A stretch of 64,000 nt of DNA, from contig JAIXKK010000043.1 in NCBI GenBank assembly GCA_026954325.1, positions 1 through 64,000 on the forward strand, given 5' to 3'. Position numbers and translations under genes: made by a program. The notes below the pieces were generated by a model, which saw only the letters and a program-made list of their open reading frames with translations, made no database searches and was not told where the DNA came from. Positions within the stretch are counted from its first letter, which is position 1. Every line of letters starts with the position of its first letter. Below, piece by piece: positions 17,538 to 25,706 of the stretch. This DNA is from Bryobacterales bacterium (GTDB taxonomy: Bacteria > Acidobacteriota > Terriglobia > Bryobacterales > Bryobacteraceae).

Positions 17538-18587
17538 ATGTACGAAGCGCATTTTCACTTGAAGACTAACCCTTTCGGCATGACGCCGGACCCCTCGGTA
17601 TTGTTCTGGACGGCAGCCCATCGCGAGGCGCTCGCCGGACTGACGTACGCCGTGATGCGGCGCAAGGGCTTCATGGTGCTAACCGGCGAGGCGGGCACCG
17701 GAAAAACGACCCTGCTGCGAAAACTGCTCGATTCCTCGCCCGTGGCGATGCGGACCAGCTTTGTCTACAATCCGACGCTCACCCCATCCGAGTTTCTCGA
17801 ACTGGCGCTGGCCGACTTTGACATACCGGTTTCGATCAATAAAGCGCAGCGATTGCTACGGCTGGAGCAGTTTCTGCTGGCTACCCGCCGCGAGGGTAAA
17901 GTGGCGGTCCTGATCATTGATGAAGCCCACAAGCTGAGCCCGGACCTCCTCGAGGAGGTCCGTCTGTTGACCAACTTCGAGACTGCCAAAGAGAAATTGT
18001 TGCAAATCGTCCTTGCCGGCCAGCCGGAACTGAATGGCATTCTTAACCGCGACGATCTCTGGCAACTGAAGCAGCGGGTAGCGGTTCGTCTACAGATCCA
18101 ACCGCTCTCCAGGCCGGACGTGCATCAGTACCTGCGCTTCCGCTGGATGAAGGCCGGCGGGGCCGAACCGTTGCCCTTCCAGGAAACAGCCGTGGAACTG
18201 ATCGCTTCCTGGAGCCGGGGCATCCCGCGAATTATTAACGGCATTTGCGATAACGCGCTGGTTTCGGCCTATGGAGCCAATCGCAACGAGGTCGCCCCGG
18301 AGGATGTTCTGGAGGTGGTCCGCGACCTGGACCTTCGCGCGGCCGGCGGCGTACAACCGCCCCGAAAAACTGTTACCGTGCCGCCCCGGCCCACGGCGGT
18401 GGCCGCGTCCGCGGAACCCATTCCTCTCAGCGCGAACGGAAAATCGGTCCCTACGGCGCCGGCGGCGAATGTCCATGAGCAGATTCCCTTGGAGCGCTAC
18501 GGAGAACGGGATCCCGAGATCTCGCTTCTGAGCCGCTGGGCGCAAAAATTCGGATTTCGGATGCGGAAGGCGGAAATGACCAAATGA
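17538..18587 (+). CDS. ExeA-like AAA+ ATPase, exosortase-locus type
   Basis: 349 residues. The N-terminal MYEAHFHLKTNPFGMTPDP and FWTAAHREALAGL are hallmarks of the putative secretion ATPase of PEP-CTERM/EPS loci (TIGR03015-like). Walker A is TGEAGTGKTT (about 49-58), Walker B VLIIDEAH (about 118-125), and sensor and arginine motifs follow in RLQIQPLS. The ExeA family uses ATP to help assemble envelope machines. The C-terminal 75 residues are Pro/Ala-rich and not conserved. It starts eight bases after the chain-length gene and overlaps the kinase gene by four bases (ATGA), so it is translationally coupled. Confidence 0.9.
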   Translation: MYEAHFHLKTNPFGMTPDPSVLFWTAAHREALAGLTYAVMRRKGFMVLTGEAGTGKTTLLRKLLDSSPVAMRTSFVYNPTLTPSEFLELALADFDIPVSINKAQRLLRLEQFLLATRREGKVAVLIIDEAHKLSPDLLEEVRLLTNFETAKEKLLQIVLAGQPELNGILNRDDLWQLKQRVAVRLQIQPLSRPDVHQYLRFRWMKAGGAEPLPFQETAVELIASWSRGIPRIINGICDNALVSAYGANRNEVAPEDVLEVVRDLDLRAAGGVQPPRKTVTVPPRPTAVAASAEPIPLSANGKSVPTAPAANVHEQIPLERYGERDPEISLLSRWAQKFGFRMRKAEMTK

Positions 18588-19516
18588 GCAGAATCTACGA
18601 CGCGCTGAAGCATACCGAAAACGATGTGGTGCGGATGATTGAGTCCGAGACGGAGCAGCGCGGCCAGCCTGCCCCGGCCGCTGTGGATTCGGAAGCCACC
18701 GGCGTTCAGCAGGTCATTGAGGTCCCGGCTCTGGTTCACGAACCGGGCGCCAATGGCGCGGCGGCGCCGGCCTACCCACCGGAGCCCGTGGAACCGCCGT
18801 TGAATGACCGTGGGTATCGCATCGCCAAGATCCGGGCGCGGGCTTCCCAACCTGTCCTGCCGTTTGACGGCAGCGACCGCCGAACCGCCGAATGCTACCG
18901 GATTCTGCGGACAAACATCCTTCATCATGCGGCGAAGCCAAAAGTAATAGCGGTGTCCAGCCCCGGAGCCGGCGATGGTAAGACAACCACCGCGATCAAT
19001 ATCGCCGGCGCGCTGGCCTTGAAACAGGATGTACGAGTCTTGCTGGTGGATGGCGACCTGCGCCGCAGTACGATTGCTCCCAAGTTGGGCATCGAGGATG
19101 CTCCGGGCCTGGCCGAAGTATTGACCGGGCAGTGTTCACTTCAGGATGCGGTGGTCCAGACGGAAAACCTGCCGAACCTGCACATCCTCCCTGCGGGGCG
19201 CACGTCGGCGAATCCGGCGGAACTGCTCGATTCCGCTGCCTGGCGCGACTTGGCCAGAAATTTGCGGGAGCAGTTTGCTTTCGCCATTATTGATTCCACG
19301 CCGATGGGCATCGTAGCGGATTACGATTTGATTCACGCGGTTTGCGACGGCACGATCCTGGTGATGCGGCCGGATCACACCGAGCGGCAGTCCTGCGCGA
19401 AAGTGCTGAAAACAATTGCAAAGACCAAGCTGTTGGGAGTTGTGTTGAATTGCGCCGAGGATTGGTTCCTCTGGAAGATGCGTGACTATTACGGGTATTA
19501 CCCGGAGAGTAAGTAA
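18584..19516 (+). CDS. Bacterial tyrosine kinase (BY-kinase), CpsD/exosortase type
   Basis: 310 residues. The family opening MSRIYDALK is intact. After a low-complexity linker (about 20-85), the kinase core has Walker A SPGAGDGKTTT (about 126-136), Walker A' VLLVDGDLRR (about 149-158) and Walker B AIIDSTP. The C-terminus ends in a Tyr cluster (DYYGYYPESK), the autophosphorylation site that tunes interaction with the chain-length protein. It forms the cytoplasmic half of a split Wzc with the gene at 15872. The fit is to the PEP-CTERM-associated kinase subfamily (TIGR03018-like). Confidence 0.92.
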   Translation: MSRIYDALKHTENDVVRMIESETEQRGQPAPAAVDSEATGVQQVIEVPALVHEPGANGAAAPAYPPEPVEPPLNDRGYRIAKIRARASQPVLPFDGSDRRTAECYRILRTNILHHAAKPKVIAVSSPGAGDGKTTTAINIAGALALKQDVRVLLVDGDLRRSTIAPKLGIEDAPGLAEVLTGQCSLQDAVVQTENLPNLHILPAGRTSANPAELLDSAAWRDLARNLREQFAFAIIDSTPMGIVADYDLIHAVCDGTILVMRPDHTERQSCAKVLKTIAKTKLLGVVLNCAEDWFLWKMRDYYGYYPESK

Positions 19517-19613
19517 GTAGGTTGGCGGCGGCCGCGGGAGCGGACGCAAATTTGTTGAATGGTTTGGTTTCATAATTTTCGGAACGAGGCGCTGTAAGCG
19601 AAAGGGCGAAGCT

Positions 19614-20195
19614 ATGTCTGAACTTCTGAGTTATGCACCCGTGAACATGATCCTGCCTCCGGGTGAGTGTTCCTCCTGGTACGCAGTACATGTCCGTTCC
19701 AATTTTGAGAAGCGGGTAGCCATGGAACTCACATCGAAAGGACTGGAAACCTACCTGCCCGCCGTAACGGAAGTGCATCGCTGGAAAGACCGCAGGAAAC
19801 TGATCGACGTGCCGGTCTTTCCCGGCTACGTGTTCACCCGCCTGTTGGACACGCCCGCGCTTCGTGTAGCGGTTCTGCGCACAACGGGCACGGTGAGCAT
19901 CCTCGGATGCGGGGGTTCCATCGAACCCGTTCCCGAAGCAGAGATCGCCGCGATCCAGCGACTGCTGCAAGTCAATGCTCCGTTGCAGACTCATCCGTTG
20001 CTGCGCGAGGGCGCCTGGGTGCGCATCCGGCGTGGCCCGCTGAAAGATATCGAGGGGCTGCTGGTTCGCATCAAGAACCAGGCTCGCCTGGTGTTGTCCG
20101 TGGAACTGCTGTCCCGTTCCGTATCCACGGAAATCGACATTTGTGATGTCCAGGTGATCCGCGCGGCGGCTTTGCCGTTGCCCGCCGCCGGCTGA
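19614..20195 (+). CDS. Specialised NusG paralogue, UpxY/RfaH-like antiterminator
   Basis: 193 residues. The NGN domain (about 20-120) has the family signature WYAVHVRSNFEKRVAMEL, then FPGYVFTRL. The KOW domain follows (about 130-185; LREGAWVRIRRGPLKDIEGL). The short, stand-alone form inside an EPS locus is typical of UpxY (Bacteroides capsule), LoaP and RfaH proteins, which travel with RNA polymerase to let it finish long operons. It is not the housekeeping NusG, which normally sits beside secE and rplK. A start at ATG 19614 fits. The likely targets in this window are the ops-like GGGCGGTAGCTT elements at 22979 and 51328. The small XRE-like gene follows 17 bases later. Confidence 0.88.
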   Translation: MSELLSYAPVNMILPPGECSSWYAVHVRSNFEKRVAMELTSKGLETYLPAVTEVHRWKDRRKLIDVPVFPGYVFTRLLDTPALRVAVLRTTGTVSILGCGGSIEPVPEAEIAAIQRLLQVNAPLQTHPLLREGAWVRIRRGPLKDIEGLLVRIKNQARLVLSVELLSRSVSTEIDICDVQVIRAAALPLPAAG

Positions 20196-20212
20196 CAACG
20201 GGAGGTCCAGAC

Positions 20213-20437
20213 GTGTATCCCAATCTCAAGCTGCAACTGTGGCGCGCCGGCATCCGGCAGAACCGCTTGGCCCAACTGCTGGGAATGGACGAAACGATGC
20301 TGAGCAAGGTGATCAACGGCTATCGTGCGGCCAGTCCGGAACTGAGGGGCAAAATCGCCGTCATTCTCCAGCAGGATGAAGAATGGCTGTTCGAGTCCCT
20401 GGCGGGGCCGAAACCGGATCTGAACGGCCGCGCATAG
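20213..20437 (+). CDS. Small helix-turn-helix (XRE-like) protein
   Basis: 74 residues. It reads as a single Cro/CI-type helix-turn-helix (LKLQLWRAGIRQNRLAQLLG, then MDETMLSKVINGYR). The GTG start at 20213 is set by GGGAGG seven bases before it. It follows the NusG paralogue directly in the same transcript, so it may feed back on this EPS locus, or simply ride with it. Partner and operator are unknown. Confidence 0.75.
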   Translation: MYPNLKLQLWRAGIRQNRLAQLLGMDETMLSKVINGYRAASPELRGKIAVILQQDEEWLFESLAGPKPDLNGRA

Positions 20438-20590
20438 AACTTTCATAATTATTTTCCTTTCTTCTCCTTGTTTTGCCGGACATAGTAAGCTTTCGCCTGT
20501 CCGGGTCATTTGGCCTGTGACGTGCCTGCTGCATGACTGGCGTGTTTACTTTCCGCATTATTAAAAGCAAGTTGTATTAGGAGGTGCGAT

Positions 20591-21625
20591 TTGATTCGCA
20601 TTGGAGTCATCGGATACGGCTATTGGGGACCTAACCTGGTCCGCAACTTTGTGGAATCACCCGACACCCGGGTGGTGATGGTTTCCGACCTGAAGCAAGA
20701 CCGGCTGGACCTGGTCCAGCGCCGGTATCCCGGGGTGGAGGTCACGACGGATTTTCAGGAAATCCTCAACCACCCGAACATTGACGCAGTGGCCATCTCC
20801 ACGCCCGTGTCCACCCACTTCCCGCTGGCGCTTCAGGCGTTGCAATCGGGCAAGCACGTACTGGTCGAGAAGCCGATGACAACGACTTCCGAAGACGCCC
20901 TGCGGCTGATTGACGAAGCCGAACGGCGGAAGCTCATCCTCATGGTGGACCACACCTTCGTCTATACCGGCGCCGTTCGCAAGATCCGCGAGCTGATCGA
21001 CAAAGGCTCGCTGGGCGACATCTACTACTACGACTCCACGCGAGTGAACCTCGGTCTGTTCCAGTCTGACGTCGATGTCATCTGGGACCTGGCGGTTCAC
21101 GATCTGTCGATCATGGATTACATCCTGCCTTCCTCCCCTGTAGCTGTGTCCGCCACCGGCGTCGGCCATGTGACCGGAGCGACCGAAAATATCGCGTACG
21201 TGACGGTGTTTTACGACAATTCGCTGATTGCTCACCTGAACGTGAACTGGCTTTCGCCAGTGAAAATCCGCCGCACCCTGATCGGCGGCAGCAAGCAGAT
21301 GATCGTCTACGACGACATCGAGAGCAGCGAGAAGATCAAGGTTTATGACAAGGGCGTCACCGTGAAGAACGGCAGCGATGAATCCCGCTATAAGCTGCTG
21401 GTCAGCTACCGTTCCGGCGACATCTACTCGCCACAGATCGACGTCACCGAAGCCCTGCGCATCGAGGCGCAGCACTTTGCCGACTGCATCAAGACCGGCA
21501 AGGCCCCGATTACGGATGGCCACGCCGGCCTGCGGGTAGTCAGCGTCCTCGAGGCGGCGACAAAATCCATGAAACAGCAGGGGCGGGCCGTGCAGTTGAA
21601 GGCCCAGAACCTGGCGGTGGCTTAA
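20591..21625 (+). CDS. Gfo/Idh/MocA oxidoreductase for nucleotide-sugar synthesis
   Basis: 344 residues. The Rossmann nucleotide site GYGYWG is at residues 8-13, the EKP motif with the active-site Lys at 93-95, and a catalytic His-containing segment DLAVHDLSI follows near 175. The start is TTG at 20591, fixed by AGGAGGTG six bases before it. With the aminotransferase 14 bases downstream and the N-acetyltransferase at 24202, it fits oxidation at C3 of a UDP-GlcNAc-uronic acid in the WbpB-WbpE-WbpD route to 2,3-diacetamido-2,3-dideoxy uronate. The exact substrate is inference; the subfamily differs from classical WbpB. Confidence 0.82.
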   Translation: MIRIGVIGYGYWGPNLVRNFVESPDTRVVMVSDLKQDRLDLVQRRYPGVEVTTDFQEILNHPNIDAVAISTPVSTHFPLALQALQSGKHVLVEKPMTTTSEDALRLIDEAERRKLILMVDHTFVYTGAVRKIRELIDKGSLGDIYYYDSTRVNLGLFQSDVDVIWDLAVHDLSIMDYILPSSPVAVSATGVGHVTGATENIAYVTVFYDNSLIAHLNVNWLSPVKIRRTLIGGSKQMIVYDDIESSEKIKVYDKGVTVKNGSDESRYKLLVSYRSGDIYSPQIDVTEALRIEAQHFADCIKTGKAPITDGHAGLRVVSVLEAATKSMKQQGRAVQLKAQNLAVA

Positions 21626-21639
21626 GGAGACGGACTCAC

Positions 21640-22749
21640 ATGAATGTACCCTTTCTTGATTTGAAACAACAGTATCTGGGGATCAAAGACGAGATCCTCG
21701 CGGCCGTCTCGAACGTCTTCGAGTCCACGCAGTTCGTTCTCGGCAAGGAGGTAACGGCCTTCGAAGAGGAGTTCGCGGCCTTCAGCGGCGCCAAGTACGG
21801 GATTGCCGTCAACAGCGGAACCAGCGCGTTGCACCTGGCGCTGCTCGCCGCGGGCGTCGGCCCGGGCGACGAAGTGATCACCGTGCCCTGCACCTTTGTA
21901 GCAACGGTGGCAGCCGTGGAGTACACGGGAGCCAAGCCGGTGTTCGTGGACGTGGACCCGGTGACCTACACCATGGATCCGGCGAAGATCGAGGCGGCGA
22001 TCACGCCCAAGACGAAGGCCATCCTGCCGGTGCATCTCTATGGCAATCCGGCGGATATGGACCCGATCCTGGAGATCGCCCGGCGGCGCGGGTTGCTGGT
22101 GATCGAGGACGCCGCCCAGGCGCATGGGGCGGAGTACAAGGGCCGCCGCTGCGGCTCGATGGGCGACTTGGGCTGCTTCAGTTTTTACCCGGGTAAAAAT
22201 CTGGGCGCCTATGGCGAAGGCGGTCTGGTGACGACCAACTCTCCCGAGTTCACCCGGACGATCCGGATGTTGCGGGATTGGGGGGCGGAGAAGAAGTACC
22301 ACCATCTGCTCAAGGGGTATAACTACCGGATGGAGGGCGTTCAGGGCGCCGTGCTCCGGGTGAAGCTGCGGTACCTGGAGGCATGGACGGAAGCACGCCG
22401 CGCCCATGCCGTGGCATACCGTAACATACTATCCGAAAGCGGGCTGGCGCTACCCACCGAGATCGCCGGTAACCGCCATGTTTATCATGTATATGCGGTG
22501 CTCACCCCGCGGCGGCAGGAGTTCATGGACTCGCTGCACTCGCAGGGGGTGCAGACGGGAATCCATTACCCGATTCCGGTTCACTTGATGCCGGCGCATG
22601 CCGATTTAGGGTACGGCTCGGGTTCCTTCCCCGTTTCTGAACACGTGGCCGCGCAGGAGGTTTCGCTGCCGATGTTTCCCGAAATGACCGGGGAGCAGAT
22701 CCGGGCGGTGGGCCAGGCTGTGGCCAATTTCCAGAGCGTCTGCGTATAA
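21640..22749 (+). CDS. DegT/DnrJ/EryC1 family sugar aminotransferase (WbpE-like)
   Basis: 369 residues, full length for the family. The PLP lysine is K186 in FYPGKNLGA. The cofactor-binding NSGTSALHLAL (about 58-68) and the EDAAQAHGA segment (about 156-164) are intact. It transfers an amino group from glutamate to a keto-sugar nucleotide, here probably the 3-keto product of the preceding oxidoreductase. A Shine-Dalgarno AAGGAG precedes the ATG. It is the last gene before the leader region that carries the sigma-54 promoter and ops-like element. Confidence 0.88.
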   Translation: MNVPFLDLKQQYLGIKDEILAAVSNVFESTQFVLGKEVTAFEEEFAAFSGAKYGIAVNSGTSALHLALLAAGVGPGDEVITVPCTFVATVAAVEYTGAKPVFVDVDPVTYTMDPAKIEAAITPKTKAILPVHLYGNPADMDPILEIARRRGLLVIEDAAQAHGAEYKGRRCGSMGDLGCFSFYPGKNLGAYGEGGLVTTNSPEFTRTIRMLRDWGAEKKYHHLLKGYNYRMEGVQGAVLRVKLRYLEAWTEARRAHAVAYRNILSESGLALPTEIAGNRHVYHVYAVLTPRRQEFMDSLHSQGVQTGIHYPIPVHLMPAHADLGYGSGSFPVSEHVAAQEVSLPMFPEMTGEQIRAVGQAVANFQSVCV

Positions 22750-22796
22750 GGCCCCGCTCTCGGGTTCGAACTTTGTCTCACAAATGTTCTCACAAA

Positions 22797-22813
22797 TTGG
22801 GAGCAAGTCTGAA
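22797..22813. promoter_or_regulatory. Decayed TTGGGA-N5 inverted repeat in sugar-transferase leader
   Basis: TTGGGAGCAAGTCTGAA keeps the left half-site of the TTGGGA-N5-TCCCAA repeat. The 16 bases at 22794-22809 are identical to 51124-51139, upstream of the terminal operon. It lies 88 bp before the -24 element at 22901. Confidence 0.5.
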
Positions 22814-22900
22814 AACGGTTTCCTTCGGATCCCGATCCCAAATAGTTGCATACGCAGCTATGTAATTGATTCCATGTCACCTGACAGAGCGGCTGCGGTT

Positions 22901-22916
22901 TGGACCTCGAACTGCA
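22901..22916 (+). promoter_or_regulatory. Candidate sigma-54 promoter of the sugar-transferase operon
   Basis: TGGACCTCGAACTGCA has GG-N10-GC spacing. It sits between the TTGGGA repeat and the ops-like element, in the same order and with the same spacing as at 51249. Predicted start near 22928, leaving a leader of about 100 bases. Confidence 0.55.
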
Positions 22917-22978
22917 CTCTATCCGGCAAAGCCAATCTCCCCGCTGGCCCAGAGGGTCGTTACCGACTGGGACCGAAA

Positions 22979-22990
22979 GGGCGGTAGCTT
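22979..22990 (+). promoter_or_regulatory. ops-like (JUMPStart) antitermination element
   Basis: GGGCGGTAGCTT contains GGCGGTAGC, identical to the core of the RfaH ops element (GGCGGTAGCGT), within the early transcribed leader, 42 bases before the sugar-transferase ATG. It starts 78 bases after the start of the -24 element. The second copy at 51328 has the same 16-base context GAAAGGGCGGTAGCTT. It is the probable recruitment site for the NusG paralogue at 19614. Confidence 0.65.
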
Positions 22991-23031
22991 ACCCTGAAGC
23001 CCTCCGTACCGGCCGGGGTGGAGAAGCAGAA

Positions 23032-24192
23032 ATGAGTCAGCCGCTCACAGACATTCTCGCCGCAAGCACACGCAGCCGGACTTCTCTCGCGACCGTTATC
23101 GCCCCCGATGACCATTCGAGCCACGAGATTCTCAGTGAAGCGGCGTTTACCAGAATGCTGTGCATTGAGCGGAAGCGGACGGAACGTTCGTCGCGGCGTT
23201 TCGTGCTCATGCTGCTGGAATCGGATACCTTACTGAGGGCCGGCAGAGAGGAGCAGGCTTTGAACAAAGTCCTGCACGTCTTATCTCATTCCACCAGAGA
23301 GACGGACATCAAAGGCTGGTACAAGGACGGTTCCGTTCTGAGCGTGATCTTCACCGAGATCGAGGGGGAGGCCCGGGCGGTGTCCGAGGTCCTGCTCAAC
23401 CGGGTGTCCGAGACGCTGGAGGAGAGTCTGGGAGTGGAGAAGGCGAGCGAGATCCGCCTCTCCTGCCATGTCTTCCCGGAGGACTCCCTCAAGGGAGGCC
23501 CGAAGGGCCCGGCGGATCTGGCGCTGCACCCGGACCTGAGCCAGGAGATGGACCGCAGAAGAGGCTCGCACGTGTTGAAGAGGGCGTTGGACATTACGGG
23601 CAGCCTTTGCGCCCTGACGATCGGCTCTCCGGTCTTCCTGCTGATTGCCGCCGCGGTGAAGCTGACGTCGAAGGGCCCGGTGTTCTACCGCCAGGAGCGC
23701 GTCGGGCAGTACGGCAAGACCTTCACGTTTCTGAAGTTCCGCTCGATGAAGACGGGGAATGACTCGGCGATTCACAGAGAGTACGTGACGCGCCTGATCG
23801 CGGGGAAGGCACAAGCGGAAGCGACGGGCGACGGGAAGGCGGTGTACAAGCTGGCGAAAGATCCGCGCATTACGCGGGTTGGCGGCTTTCTTCGCCGGAC
23901 GAGCCTGGACGAATTACCGCAGTTTTTCAACGTGCTCCAAGGGGAGATGTCCCTGGTGGGCCCGCGGCCGCCCGTACCGTATGAATTCGAGTGCTACAGC
24001 ACCTGGCACAAGCGGCGCCTACTGTCGGTGAAGCCGGGAATTACGGGCCTGTGGCAGGTGGAGGGACGCAGCCGGGTGAAGTTCGACGACATGGTGCGGC
24101 TCGATTTGCGGTACGCCAAGTCGTGGTCGGTATGGATGGATATCAAGATCCTGCTGAAGACCCCGCGAGCGGTTGTGTCGGGCGCCTATTAA
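23032..24192 (+). CDS. Priming sugar transferase with GGDEF-like N-terminal region
   Basis: 386 residues from ATG 23032; an upstream in-frame TTG at 22900 lies within the promoter and is rejected. The C-terminal 200 residues are a bacterial sugar transferase (WbaP/WcaJ family): one membrane segment ([18 protein letters not shown]), then [33 protein letters not shown] and VGPRPP. It loads the first sugar phosphate onto undecaprenyl phosphate. The first 165 residues replace the usual membrane head with a soluble domain whose size and pattern (FVLMLLESD, then [14 protein letters not shown] at the GGDEF position) resemble a degenerate GGDEF fold without its signature. It may sense a nucleotide; that is inference. 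Confidence 0.88.
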   Translation: MSQPLTDILAASTRSRTSLATVIAPDDHSSHEILSEAAFTRMLCIERKRTERSSRRFVLMLLESDTLLRAGREEQALNKVLHVLSHSTRETDIKGWYKDGSVLSVIFTEIEGEARAVSEVLLNRVSETLEESLGVEKASEIRLSCHVFPEDSLKGGPKGPADLALHPDLSQEMDRRRGSHVLKRALDITGSLCALTIGSPVFLLIAAAVKLTSKGPVFYRQERVGQYGKTFTFLKFRSMKTGNDSAIHREYVTRLIAGKAQAEATGDGKAVYKLAKDPRITRVGGFLRRTSLDELPQFFNVLQGEMSLVGPRPPVPYEFECYSTWHKRRLLSVKPGITGLWQVEGRSRVKFDDMVRLDLRYAKSWSVWMDIKILLKTPRAVVSGAY

Positions 24193-24201
24193 CGAACACA
24201 T

Positions 24202-24681
24202 ATGAACGAATTTGTATGCATCGCCCCCGACGTGAAGCTGGGGGAAAATGTGAAGCTGTCGAAGTTCATCAACCTGTACGGTTGTGAAATCGGCGACCAG
24301 ACCAAGATTGGGGCGTTTGTCGAGATCCAGAAGAACGCCAAGGTGGGCAAGAACTGCAAGATCTCGAGCCATACGTTCATCTGCGAAGGGGTCACGATTG
24401 AGGACAATGTCTTCATCGGGCATGGGGTGACGTTCATCAACGACACTTACCCGCGGGCGACTACAGGGGACGGGCAATTGCAGACGGAGGCCGATTGGAG
24501 GGTGGAGCCTACGCTGGTAAAGCAGGGGGCTTCGATTGGGTCAGGGGTTACTGTGCTGTCAAATGTCACGATCGGGGAGCGGGCGATTGTCGGTGCCGGG
24601 AGCGTGGTGACGAAGGATGTCCCGGCAGAGGCGATTGTTGTGGGGAATCCGGCGCGGGTGCTGCGGGCCGTTCCCGCGTAG
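24202..24681 (+). CDS. Left-handed beta-helix N-acetyltransferase (WbpD-like)
   Basis: 159 residues made of hexapeptide repeats throughout (VKLGENVKLSKFINLYG, IGDQTKIGAFVEIQ, VGKNCKISSHTFIC). The IGHGVTFINDTYPRAT segment carries the usual catalytic Asn/Asp loop, and VVGNPARV closes the domain. The sequence resembles WbpD/WlbB, which acetylate the 3-amino group of UDP-2-acetamido-3-amino-2,3-dideoxy-glucuronate. Together with 20591 and 21640 it completes the last three steps of that route. Ten bases separate it from the sugar transferase stop. Confidence 0.88.
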   Translation: MNEFVCIAPDVKLGENVKLSKFINLYGCEIGDQTKIGAFVEIQKNAKVGKNCKISSHTFICEGVTIEDNVFIGHGVTFINDTYPRATTGDGQLQTEADWRVEPTLVKQGASIGSGVTVLSNVTIGERAIVGAGSVVTKDVPAEAIVVGNPARVLRAVPA

Positions 24682-24684
24682 GAT

Positions 24685-25527
24685 ATGAGAGCCGATGCCC
24701 TGGTAACGAGGTACTGTTTCCATCCCCTGCGCCGGCTGATCCCGCTGCCTAAGGGGCGGGTACCCATCCTGATGTACCACAGCATCTCCAGCGTGGTGCA
24801 AGGCCCCCGGCACCCCTACTACGAGACAGCAACCAGCCCCCAGATGTTCGCGCGGCACATGCAGTTCCTTGCCCAGAACAACTACCAGCCGGTCGGTCTG
24901 GCGGAGGCCGTACAATACATGGACAATCCGGGGCAAAGACGTGCTCGGCCGGTTGTCATTACCTTCGACGACGGTTATCGGGATTTCTACACGCATGCCT
25001 TCCCGGTGCTGGCGGAACTGGGATTCACGGCCACTGTTTTCCTCCCAACAGCCTCGATCGGCGACACGGCCCGGAGTTTGCACCAGACCCAATGCCTCAC
25101 CTGGAGCCAGGTGGTCGAACTGCACAAGGCAGGCATCCACTTTGGCTCGCACACTGTTTCCCATCCGCAACTGAAACTGATGGACGCCAAGACGGTGGAA
25201 TACGAGGTGCGCTGCTCGAAGGAAGCCATCCAAGATCGACTTGGGTACCCCGTACCTTCCTTCGCCTATCCTTACGCGTTCCCGGAGACGGACCGGCTGT
25301 TTCTGCAGGGGCTGCGCGGCCTTCTGGTGCAGACCGGTTACGAAAACGGGGTGTGCACCATAATCGGAACAGCGGACCGTACCAGCGACCGCTTCTTCTT
25401 AGAACGGCTGCCCATGAACACCTATGACGACACCGGATTTCTCCGAGCGAAACTTGACGGGGCTTATGATTGGATGCATACCTTTCAATACGCCACCAAG
25501 TTCATGGCTGGCCGCCACCACGGTTAA
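24685..25527 (+). CDS. Polysaccharide deacetylase (NodB-type)
   Basis: 280 residues. NodB homology motifs are intact: TFDDGY (about 93-98, metal and base Asp) and the metal-binding SHTVSH (about 151-156), with the AYPYAFPE motif-3 region after that. There is no signal peptide, unlike enzymes that act on exported polymer, so it may act on a lipid-linked intermediate at the cytoplasmic face, as in exosortase-associated deacetylases. It starts three bases after the acetyltransferase stop, so the two are coupled. It closes the high-GC part of this operon. Confidence 0.87.
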   Translation: MRADALVTRYCFHPLRRLIPLPKGRVPILMYHSISSVVQGPRHPYYETATSPQMFARHMQFLAQNNYQPVGLAEAVQYMDNPGQRRARPVVITFDDGYRDFYTHAFPVLAELGFTATVFLPTASIGDTARSLHQTQCLTWSQVVELHKAGIHFGSHTVSHPQLKLMDAKTVEYEVRCSKEAIQDRLGYPVPSFAYPYAFPETDRLFLQGLRGLLVQTGYENGVCTIIGTADRTSDRFFLERLPMNTYDDTGFLRAKLDGAYDWMHTFQYATKFMAGRHHG

Positions 25528-25706
25528 TAGTCAGTAATGGTATGATGTAGCATTGCATTAATACAGGCCCTAGCCGTGTCCACAACCCTGGCGACGGCAT
25601 CTCGGCCTACCCGACTCCCCGCCCAGCCCGACCCGACTAAAGTCCCGGGAATTGCCCGCCGATTAGGAGGACACACGGGAACGTAGGTTTTTTGGAGAGG
25701 AGTCCA

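Noticed and set aside
20511..20526. Sigma-54 promoter TGGCCTGTGACGTGCC before 20591
   Set aside because: Spacing fits, but the -12 box is weak and no TTGGGA-type repeat lies upstream; GG-N10-GC is expected by chance about once per 256 bases.
22900..23031. N-terminal extension of the sugar transferase from TTG 22900
   Set aside because: The codons overlap the sigma-54-like promoter and ops-like element, and ATG 23032 begins where the protein looks real.
22917..23031. Cyclic-di-GMP (GEMM) riboswitch in the sugar-transferase leader
   Set aside because: A GGCAAAGCC word and GAAA loops look suggestive, but the conserved GEMM order and tetraloop-receptor bases are not present.
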